A DNA stretch of 32,477 bases from Halanaerobiaceae bacterium (lineage in GTDB: Bacteria; Bacillota; Halanaerobiia; Halanaerobiales; Halarsenatibacteraceae). Positions 1-6,398 of the stretch are shown here, in pieces (the stretch's first letter is position 1; the number at the start of each line of letters is the position of its first letter). The stretch is taken from assembly GCA_003553225.1 (NCBI GenBank), contig PWDW01000214.1, forward strand, positions 1 through 32,477, in the 5' to 3' direction. The notes beneath the pieces were generated by a model. The model was not told where the DNA came from, ran no database searches, and saw only the letters and a list, made by a program, of their open reading frames with translations. Made by a program: the position numbers and the translations under genes.

Positions 1-119
1 CCCTCAATGCGAGGATGGAGTCCTTTGACGCGCTCGATGCGCTAATGCTGGCCCAACCAGGCGTATCAAATGGAGGGGCAGCGAAATGTTCATATCAGCT
101 AATAGCAACATATACTTAA
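1..119 (+). other. GC-rich fragment with the 3' end of an unrecognised open frame
   Basis: The first 100 bases are about 55% G+C, far above the AT-rich DNA that follows. One frame is open from base 3 to a TAA at 117-119, giving 38 codons that continue past the left edge. I do not recognise the peptide. Two small perfect hairpins lie inside it (AGGA/TCCT and GCGC/GCGC stems around 12-42). It could be the end of a transferred gene, a mobile-element remnant or structured RNA. Nothing here identifies it as trpE or trpG. Confidence 0.3.
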
Positions 120-366
120 ACCTACAAACGGTTATGGAGGAGAACCATTTTATTTAATTTAAGAAATAACATTGCTGTCATGAAAGTAATCATAAATTGA
201 AAAATCTTAATACAACACTTTTTACAGGAAAACATATTTTTGAGTTATTTAAAATGAAGAAAGATAAAAAAAGATATATATGTTTATTATTGATAAATAT
301 TTTTTATGAGTTTTATGTATTAAAATATAAATATTTCAAATTAAAATAACAAGGGGAGGGATCAAT
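120..366 (+). other. AT-rich leader region upstream of trpD, no gene seen
   Basis: This stretch is very AT-rich and carries no convincing gene. I looked for a T-box, a tandem-Trp leader peptide and an attenuator and found none. The only hairpin of note is a 4-bp GGTT/AACC stem near 130-147. A 31-codon frame from the ATG at 252 has no good ribosome binding site and no Trp codons. Several TATA-like sixmers could act as -10 boxes, but none pairs with a clear -35. The trpD ribosome binding site (GGGGAGGG) closes the region at about 352-359. Confidence 0.4.
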
Positions 367-1392
367 ATGTTTGATAAATATCTAAAAAAAGTTATTTCCG
401 GCCAAAATCTTACTGTGAGGGAGATGGAAAAGGCAATGGATAGAATTATGGAGGGGAAGGTTAGTGCCTGTAATTTAGCAGGTTTTCTGGTTGCTTTAAA
501 AAGCAAAGGAGAGACTATTGAAGAAATTACTGGGGCAGCCCGGGCCATGCGCCGCAGAGCAGAAAATATTGAGATAGATCAAAAACTAATTGATACCTGT
601 GGAACCGGAGGAGATGGAAGTAATTCTTTTAATATTTCTACCACAACAGCTCTGGTTTTAGCCGGGGGAGGTTATAAGGTTGCCAAACACGGTAATCGTT
701 CTGTTTCCAGCCGCTCGGGTAGTGCTGATGTGCTGGAATCAATGGGTATTAATCTGGAACTATCTCCGGCCGGGGTGGCCCGGTGTATCGAACAAACCGG
801 AATGGGGTTTTTGTTTGCCCCGGTATTTCATCGAGCCATGAAACACGCCGTAAAGCCCAGAAAAGAGATGGGTATTAGAACAATTTTTAATATTTTGGGT
901 CCCCTTACTAACCCTGCAGAAGCCGATTATCAGGTTCTGGGAGTTTATGATTCGGATCTTGTTTATCCCCTGGCAGAAGTGTTAAAAAATCTTGGATTAA
1001 AGGGAGCTATGGTGGTACATGGAGCCTGTGGTCTTGACGAACTTTCTTTAATGGGCAAAAATAAAGTGGCCCATTTGAAAAATGGCAAAATCAAAGAATA
1101 TACAGTTACTCCCCGCCAGGCGGGACTGTCAAAAGCAGAGCTGGAGGCAATTAAAGGAGGAGAGCCAGAAGAAAATAAAAATATTATAATGAATATTTTA
1201 AATGGAAGACAAAAAGGAGCCCCCCGGGACATTGTTATATTCAACACTGCGGCAGCCCTTATGGTCATGGAAGAAAGCACAGACTGGAAAAGTGCAGCTC
1301 AACGGGCCGGAGAAATTATAAACAGCAAAAAGCCGCTGCAAAAAGTTCAGGAACTGAAAGAAAAAACTAACTCCCTGGAGTGTGTATCATGA
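367..1392 (+). CDS. trpD: Anthranilate phosphoribosyltransferase
   Basis: This enzyme transfers the phosphoribosyl group of PRPP to anthranilate, the second committed step of tryptophan synthesis, in the cytoplasm. The 341-residue product has the normal family length. It shows the glycine-rich PRPP/Mg motif GTGGDG near residue 79, the KHGNRSVSS anthranilate-side loop near 107 and SGSADVLE just after. The ATG is preceded by GGGGAGGG at good spacing. The stop TGA overlaps the trpC start as ATGA, a sign of translational coupling. It is the first trp gene in the window; trpE and trpG, normally upstream, are not present. Confidence 0.97.
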   Translation: MFDKYLKKVISGQNLTVREMEKAMDRIMEGKVSACNLAGFLVALKSKGETIEEITGAARAMRRRAENIEIDQKLIDTCGTGGDGSNSFNISTTTALVLAGGGYKVAKHGNRSVSSRSGSADVLESMGINLELSPAGVARCIEQTGMGFLFAPVFHRAMKHAVKPRKEMGIRTIFNILGPLTNPAEADYQVLGVYDSDLVYPLAEVLKNLGLKGAMVVHGACGLDELSLMGKNKVAHLKNGKIKEYTVTPRQAGLSKAELEAIKGGEPEENKNIIMNILNGRQKGAPRDIVIFNTAAALMVMEESTDWKSAAQRAGEIINSKKPLQKVQELKEKTNSLECVS

Positions 1393-2135
1393 TACTGGAT
1401 GAGATCACCCGGGAAAAATATAAGCAAATTGAGGATATTAAAACTGTCCACAGATCATTGATCAGGGAATTACAAAACTCTGAATTGACAATTATCGCTG
1501 AAATGAAAAAAGCTTCTCCCAGCCGGGGGTTAATTAATGGAGGTTTTACTCCTTCAGCCCGCCTTTCAATATATCAAAAAGCGGGAGTGGGAGCTGTTTC
1601 TATTCTTACTGACCGGAAATTTTTTGATGGACATATTGATATTATAAAAAATCTTCATTCTTTAAGCAAAATACCTATTCTTCGTAAAGATTTTATAATT
1701 GATCCTCTGCAGCTTTATGAGAGCCGCCTGGCTGGGGCGGATGTTATTTTATTAATCGCAAAAATATTAGATCAAAATAAGATTGAACTGTTTTTAAATA
1801 TTGCCCGTGAAATTGGCCTTCAGGCTATAGTTGAAGTTCATAATATACAGGAGTTAAATAAAGTTCTAAATACCTCAGCAAGGATTATTGGAATAAACAA
1901 CAGGAATTTAAATGATTTTACTGTTGATCTGCAGACCACAAAAAATATTATTTTGGAGTTAAAGAAAAAAAATAAATTTACTGAATACCTTATTGTTTCT
2001 GAAAGCGGAATTCACAGCAGAGAAGATATTAAATATCTTACCGAAATGGGAATTGATGGAGTTCTAGTGGGAGAAAGTTTGATGCAGGCAGAGAATCCGG
2101 AGCAAAAGATAAAAAAGCTTCTTGGTAAAGTATAA
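1389..2135 (+). CDS. trpC: Indole-3-glycerol phosphate synthase
   Basis: This TIM-barrel enzyme decarboxylates and closes carboxyphenylamino-deoxyribulose phosphate to indole-glycerol phosphate. From the ATG at 1389 the product has 248 residues. Family motifs are IIAEMKKASPSRG (residues 35-47, with the catalytic Glu and Lys), PILRKDF near 100, GINNRNL, and SESGI followed by GVLVGESLM near the end. A GTG at 1380 is in frame, but the ATG at 1389 is preferred: GGAG at 1377-1380 is correctly spaced and the ATG forms a 4-base ATGA overlap with the trpD stop. Confidence 0.95.
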   Translation: MILDEITREKYKQIEDIKTVHRSLIRELQNSELTIIAEMKKASPSRGLINGGFTPSARLSIYQKAGVGAVSILTDRKFFDGHIDIIKNLHSLSKIPILRKDFIIDPLQLYESRLAGADVILLIAKILDQNKIELFLNIAREIGLQAIVEVHNIQELNKVLNTSARIIGINNRNLNDFTVDLQTTKNIILELKKKNKFTEYLIVSESGIHSREDIKYLTEMGIDGVLVGESLMQAENPEQKIKKLLGKV

Positions 2136-2197
2136 CATTTATATTATTGTTTGTTATTAATCTGCTCAAAGGCTATTACAGGAAAGGAACAAACAGC

Positions 2198-2833
2198 ATG
2201 CGGATAAAAATATGTGGTTTAACCAGGAAAAAAGATGTAAATATGGCTGTTCAACTGGGGGCTGATGCTCTGGGTTTTATCCTGGCTGATAGTCCGCGAA
2301 AAGTCTCTTTGTCTCAGGTGAAATCACTTACACAAAATATTTCTCCTTTTGTGGATAGAACTGCGGTTGTGGTTAACCCGTCCTACAGCAAAATAAAAAA
2401 AATTGTTGAATCAAATTTATTTAATTATATTCAATTTCACGGTCAAAAAGAGCCTGATTTTTTAAAAAAGATTAGAACACCCGGATTAGGCATTATAAAG
2501 GCTTTTAGTCTGCAGCAGGAAAAAGATTTAAAAAATGTTGTTCTTTATAACAATACTGCAGATTATTTTTTGTTTGATACCCGGATTAATAATAGGCGGG
2601 GAGGTACAGGACAGACCTTTGACTGGTCTTTACTGGAAAAAACAGATAATACTAAGCCATATATTTTAGCCGGAGGACTGGGACCAAAAAATATAATTGC
2701 AGCAGCAAAAAAAACCGGAGCCAAAGCTTTTGACATTAACAGTAAAATAGAAACAAAGCCCGGTAAAAAAGACAGAGTTTTAATGACCAGGTTATTTCAA
2801 AATCTAAGTATCATAAATAAAATAGAAAAATAA
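2198..2833 (+). CDS. trpF: Phosphoribosylanthranilate isomerase
   Basis: This TIM-barrel enzyme carries out the Amadori rearrangement of phosphoribosylanthranilate, the step between TrpD and TrpC. The start chosen is the ATG at 2198, preceded by AGGAAAGGA; a longer frame from a TTG at 2147 has no ribosome binding site and adds 17 residues unlike the family. The 211-residue protein opens with the diagnostic KICGLT (Cys6 is the catalytic cysteine). It also has GADALGFI, IQFHG, the phosphate-loop region GGTGQTFDW and ILAGGL, and ends with PGKKD. It follows trpC after about 60 bases and precedes trpB by about 20. Confidence 0.95.
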   Translation: MRIKICGLTRKKDVNMAVQLGADALGFILADSPRKVSLSQVKSLTQNISPFVDRTAVVVNPSYSKIKKIVESNLFNYIQFHGQKEPDFLKKIRTPGLGIIKAFSLQQEKDLKNVVLYNNTADYFLFDTRINNRRGGTGQTFDWSLLEKTDNTKPYILAGGLGPKNIIAAAKKTGAKAFDINSKIETKPGKKDRVLMTRLFQNLSIINKIEK

Positions 2834-2854
2834 ATAAATTCTGAGGTGGCAAAT

Positions 2855-4036
2855 ATGCAAAAAGGATATTTTGGACAGTATGGTGGACAGTATATTCCCG
2901 AAACATTAAGACCGGCTCTTATAGAGCTGGAAGAGGTATATGGAGATCTTAAAGGTAAATCCAGTTTTAAAAAAGAGCTAAAAGATCTTCTTTCCAATTA
3001 CTGTGGGCGTCCCACTCCCTTATATTATGCCGAGAGATTAACCGAAGAGCTTGGGGGAGCGAGAATCTATCTGAAAAGAGAGGATCTCAATCATACCGGG
3101 GCCCATAAGATAAATAATACTGTGGGGCAGATCCTGCTGGCTAAAAAAATGAATAAAAAAAGAATCATTGCGGAAACTGGAGCCGGACAGCACGGTGTTG
3201 CAACCGCAACTGCCGCTGCCCGATTTGGACTTGAGTGTGATATTTTTATGGGAACTGAAGACATGGAAAGACAGGCTCTTAATGTCTATAAAATGAGAAT
3301 GCTGGGAGCCAGAGTGATTCCTGTAGAAAGTGGTAACTGTACTTTGAAGGATGCCACCAATGAGGCTATTCGTGACTGGGTGGCCAGTGTTGAAAATACA
3401 CATTATATAATTGGTTCAGTGGTGGGCCCTCATCCATATCCGGAGATTGTAAGAGATTTTCAGAAAATTATTGGTGAGGAGACCAGATCTCAATTTTTAA
3501 AAATTGAGAACACATTACCGGATTATCTTGTAGCCTGTGTGGGTGGGGGCAGTAATGCTATAGGTCTTTTTTATCCTTTTATCAAAGATAACAATGTACA
3601 GATGATCGGAGTGGAGGCAGGAGGGAAAGGTCTGAATACTGACCAACATGCCGCTTCTCTGGCCCGGGGGAGAGTGGGAGTGCTGCATGGCAGCAAATCA
3701 TATCTGCTTCAAAATGAAGATGGACAGGTTACCCCGGCTCATTCAATTTCTGCAGGTCTTGATTATCCCGGAGTAGGCCCGGAACACAGTTATTTAAAAG
3801 AAACAGCCCGGGCAGAATATAAATCAGTTACCGATAAACAAGCTGCAGCAGCCATGCAGAAACTTTGTGAAACTGAAGGTATTATTCCCGCTCTGGAGAG
3901 TGCCCATGCCCTGGCCTATGTTGAAAAAATTGCTCCCCGGCTTTCAAATGATATTAAGATTGTTATTAATCTTTCTGGCCGCGGGGATAAAGATGTCAAT
4001 TCACTAAAAAAGGTAACCCGGGAGGTAAACAGGTAA
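2855..4036 (+). CDS. trpB: Tryptophan synthase beta chain
   Basis: The beta subunit condenses indole with serine using pyridoxal phosphate and works as an alpha2-beta2 complex with TrpA. The 393-residue product carries the PLP lysine in HTGAHKINN (Lys85), the phosphate-binding loop GGGSNAIG and the C-terminal GRGDKD. It is the standard TrpB1 type. The ATG at 2855 is preferred over an in-frame GTG at 2846 because that GTG lies inside the ribosome binding site GAGGTGG. The stop TAA shares one base with the trpA ATG (TAATG), so the two subunits are probably translationally coupled. Confidence 0.97.
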   Translation: MQKGYFGQYGGQYIPETLRPALIELEEVYGDLKGKSSFKKELKDLLSNYCGRPTPLYYAERLTEELGGARIYLKREDLNHTGAHKINNTVGQILLAKKMNKKRIIAETGAGQHGVATATAAARFGLECDIFMGTEDMERQALNVYKMRMLGARVIPVESGNCTLKDATNEAIRDWVASVENTHYIIGSVVGPHPYPEIVRDFQKIIGEETRSQFLKIENTLPDYLVACVGGGSNAIGLFYPFIKDNNVQMIGVEAGGKGLNTDQHAASLARGRVGVLHGSKSYLLQNEDGQVTPAHSISAGLDYPGVGPEHSYLKETARAEYKSVTDKQAAAAMQKLCETEGIIPALESAHALAYVEKIAPRLSNDIKIVINLSGRGDKDVNSLKKVTREVNR

Positions 4037-4824
4037 TGAATGCAGTTAAACAGGTATTTCATGAAAATAAAAAAATATTAATCCCCTATATTTGTGGAGG
4101 TTATCCGGATTTAAAAACAACAATCGAGATTATCAAAACCCTGGATAATAATAAGGCGGGAATTATTGAGGTGGGTATTCCATTTTCAGACCCGCTGGCA
4201 GATGGCCCTGTTATTCAGTCTGCAGGTCAGAATGCCCTGCAGAAGGGTGTGAACCTGGCCCAATTAATTTCAGTCCTGGAAAAGGTAACATCAGATATAA
4301 AAGCACCTATTGTATTAATGGGCTATTATAATAATATATATCAGTATGGAAGAGATAAATTCATAAATGATATTAAAGAAGCTGGAATAAAGGGAGTTAT
4401 TATACCTGATCTACCGTGGGAGGAAGACCCCGGATTCTTTCAAAATTTAAAGAAAAACAATCTGGCCGGAATACTGCTGGCTGCTTTAAATACTCCTCTT
4501 TCCCGAATTAAGTTTCTTGGTAAAAAAAGCACCGGTTTTTTATACTGTGTATCTCTAATGGGGGTTACAGGTGATAAAAAAGGCCCGGACCGAAGAACAT
4601 CGGATTTTATTGAACAGGTGAAAAAAAATACAAGCCTGCCTTTAGGTCTTGGTTTTGGGATAGATAGTCCCCAAAAAGCCCATCAGGTTAGCAAAGATGT
4701 CCAGGGCATCATTATTGGCAGTGCCTTTATTGATATTATAAATCAATACACAGGTGATCAAAAAACAATGCTGAATAAGATAGGCTGTTTTACAGAGTCT
4801 ATTGTAAATATTCTTGATCAATAA
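4036..4824 (+). CDS. trpA: Tryptophan synthase alpha chain
   Basis: The alpha subunit cleaves indole-glycerol phosphate to indole and glyceraldehyde-3-phosphate and channels indole to TrpB. The 262-residue protein shows EVGIPFSDPLADGP, in which Glu45 and Asp56 match the catalytic pair known from Salmonella TrpA (Glu49 and Asp60). It also has VLMGYYN, IIPDLPWEE and the phosphate-binding GLGFGI. It is the last gene of the trp operon. No classical rho-independent terminator follows, only an AT-rich inverted repeat at 4857-4915. Confidence 0.96.
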   Translation: MNAVKQVFHENKKILIPYICGGYPDLKTTIEIIKTLDNNKAGIIEVGIPFSDPLADGPVIQSAGQNALQKGVNLAQLISVLEKVTSDIKAPIVLMGYYNNIYQYGRDKFINDIKEAGIKGVIIPDLPWEEDPGFFQNLKKNNLAGILLAALNTPLSRIKFLGKKSTGFLYCVSLMGVTGDKKGPDRRTSDFIEQVKKNTSLPLGLGFGIDSPQKAHQVSKDVQGIIIGSAFIDIINQYTGDQKTMLNKIGCFTESIVNILDQ

Positions 4825-4856
4825 AACTAATAGCTGTAAGGCAGGATTTTTATGTT

Positions 4857-4915
4857 TAATATTGAATATTATATATGGTAACCAAAAATAAATCTTAATT
4901 ATATATTCAATATTA
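4857..4915. repeat. 13-bp perfect AT-rich inverted repeat between trpA and cmk
   Basis: TAATATTGAATAT at 4857-4869 is matched by its exact reverse complement at 4903-4915, with 33 bases between. There is no GC-rich stem and no following T-run, so it is not a standard terminator. It lies just upstream of the cmk ribosome binding site. It could be a weak transcript-end structure or a two-half-site operator. Confidence 0.5.
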
Positions 4916-4937
4916 TCTATAAATGAGGAGTGAAAGG

Positions 4938-5612
4938 ATGAGTCTTACTATTGCCATTGATGGTCCAGCTGGTTCCGGGAAGAGTACAGCTGCCCGCAGA
5001 CTGGCCCGGAGATTGAACTACCGTTATCTGGATACCGGAGCTATGTATAGAGCTGTGACTTATGAGGTTATCAGAAGTGATATAGATTTAAATTATGAAG
5101 AAGAAGTAGCACATCTGGCTGAAAAAATGGAGATGAATTTCACACCTGCTGAAGGGGATAAAAAGTCCCGAATAATTGTAGAGGGCAGAGATATTACAGA
5201 TAAACTGAGAATCCCGGAAGTAAATGATAAAGTATCCCGGGTAGCTCGTATAAAGGGTGTCCGGGAAGTGATGGTCAAAAAACAGCGTGCCATGTCTGCA
5301 AATGGAGGTTTAATTATGGATGGTCGGGATATTGGTTCTCAGGTTCTGCCCAATGCTGATTTCAAATTTTATATTACCGCTACTCTTGAAGAAAGAGCCC
5401 GGAGGCGTTATAAAGAAATTATAAAGAAAAAACCGGATACTGATTTTGAAGAAATAAAAAAAAGTGTTGCCCGTAGAGATAAAATAGATACAGAACGTTG
5501 TTACTCTCCCTTGATAAAACCTGAAGATGCCGTTGAAATAGATACTACAGACCTTTCAATTAATGAAGTTGTAGATAAACTGTATAACATCATTAAAGAA
5601 GGGACTTCATAA
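4938..5612 (+). CDS. cmk: Cytidylate kinase
   Basis: This enzyme phosphorylates CMP and dCMP to the diphosphates with ATP, in the cytoplasm. The 224-residue protein opens with IAIDGPAGSGKST (P-loop at residues 9-17). It continues with YLDTGAMYRAV, VEGRDI and MDGRDIGSQVLPNADFKFY, the last being characteristic of CMP kinases. An upstream in-frame ATG at 4923 overlaps the ribosome binding site GAGGAG at 4925-4930, so the ATG at 4938 is preferred. plsC begins 2 bases after its stop, and the pair sits upstream of the IspH-S1 gene as in many clostridia. Confidence 0.96.
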   Translation: MSLTIAIDGPAGSGKSTAARRLARRLNYRYLDTGAMYRAVTYEVIRSDIDLNYEEEVAHLAEKMEMNFTPAEGDKKSRIIVEGRDITDKLRIPEVNDKVSRVARIKGVREVMVKKQRAMSANGGLIMDGRDIGSQVLPNADFKFYITATLEERARRRYKEIIKKKPDTDFEEIKKSVARRDKIDTERCYSPLIKPEDAVEIDTTDLSINEVVDKLYNIIKEGTS

Positions 5613-5614
5613 AA

Positions 5615-6205
5615 ATGGGAAAATTACTTTACCGGCTGGGATACTTTCTTTTTAAAATATATTTTTTTGTGTTTGACAGGCCGGTTGTTAAAGGGCAGGA
5701 GAACATTCCAGAACAGGGCCCCTTAATAGTTATGGCCAATCATCAGAGTTTTCTGGACCCTCCTCTTGTTGGTATAACTATGAAAAGGCAGGTTTTTTTT
5801 CTGGCCAAAGAAGAATTATTTAAAAATGTTCTTTTCGGCTGGGTTTTGAAAAAAATAGGAGTTATTCCCCTAAAAAGAGGGCGGACCGGTACTAGATCCC
5901 TGAGAAAATCATTGAAAATTTTATCAGAAGATAAAGTACTGGGTCTTTTTCCGGAAGGTACACGGAGCAGTAAAGATGAAATTACTGAAATAAAACCGGG
6001 AGCTGTTTTTATAGCTCTGAAAAGTAAAGCACCTATATTACCGGTGGGAATAAATAACATTAACGGACCCCAAAAATTAAAAGTATCTATTGGCCCATCT
6101 TTTAATCTTGATAGTTATTATGACCGAAAATTAAGTAAAGAAGAGAAAAAAGAAGTAGCTGATTTTATTTTAAATAAAATTGCCGGGGAAATTGATACCG
6201 AATGA
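5615..6205 (+). CDS. plsC: 1-acyl-sn-glycerol-3-phosphate acyltransferase (PlsC family)
   Basis: This protein acylates lysophosphatidic acid to phosphatidic acid at the inner face of the membrane. The 196-residue protein has a hydrophobic N-terminus and the two signature blocks of the family: NHQSFLDPP (the NHx4D catalytic motif) near residue 42 and FPEGTRS near 115. Its ATG lies 2 bases after the cmk stop, with GAAGGGA inside the cmk 3' end as the ribosome binding site. Together with plsY further along, the block supplies both acyl-transfer steps of phospholipid synthesis. Exact substrate preference cannot be read from sequence. Confidence 0.92.
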   Translation: MGKLLYRLGYFLFKIYFFVFDRPVVKGQENIPEQGPLIVMANHQSFLDPPLVGITMKRQVFFLAKEELFKNVLFGWVLKKIGVIPLKRGRTGTRSLRKSLKILSEDKVLGLFPEGTRSSKDEITEIKPGAVFIALKSKAPILPVGINNINGPQKLKVSIGPSFNLDSYYDRKLSKEEKKEVADFILNKIAGEIDTE

Positions 6206-6225
6206 AATTTTTGTTATCATAATTA

Positions 6226-6254
6226 TTGACTAAACAAAGCATATAAGTTATAAT
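6226..6254 (+). promoter_or_regulatory. Near-consensus sigma-A promoter for the ispH-S1 gene
   Basis: TTGACT at 6226-6231 is separated by exactly 17 bases from a perfect TATAAT at 6249-6254. This is the best promoter match in the window. It implies a transcript starting near 6261 with a leader of roughly 140 bases before ispH-S1. Confidence 0.8.
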
Positions 6255-6284
6255 TATGTTCGGATTAGCAGATATAATATTTAA

Positions 6285-6308
6285 CCTGTATATTTTTTTA
6301 AATACAGG
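6285..6308 (+). other. Hairpin in the ispH-S1 leader
   Basis: CCTGTAT at 6285-6291 pairs perfectly with ATACAGG at 6302-6308 across a 10-base AT loop. AGGGAGG follows at once (6306-6312) and looks like a ribosome binding site, but no ATG, GTG or TTG is suitably placed after it. Because S1 proteins often control their own translation, a regulatory role is possible; that is inference. Confidence 0.4.
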
Positions 6309-6398
6309 GAGGAAAATAACGATATATAACGAATTTTATAAAAAGAGACATTATTTTATTGTTGTTCTGTGCTGCTGTGCTGGAAGGAGGTGCATCTG

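Noticed and set aside
252-347. Possible 31-codon leader peptide before trpD
   Set aside because: No Trp codons, no good ribosome binding site and no attenuator hairpins, so a leader-peptide role is unsupported.
1380-1388. GTG start for trpC
   Set aside because: The GTG lies at the end of the GGAG ribosome binding site, and the ATG at 1389 gives the normal ATGA overlap with trpD.
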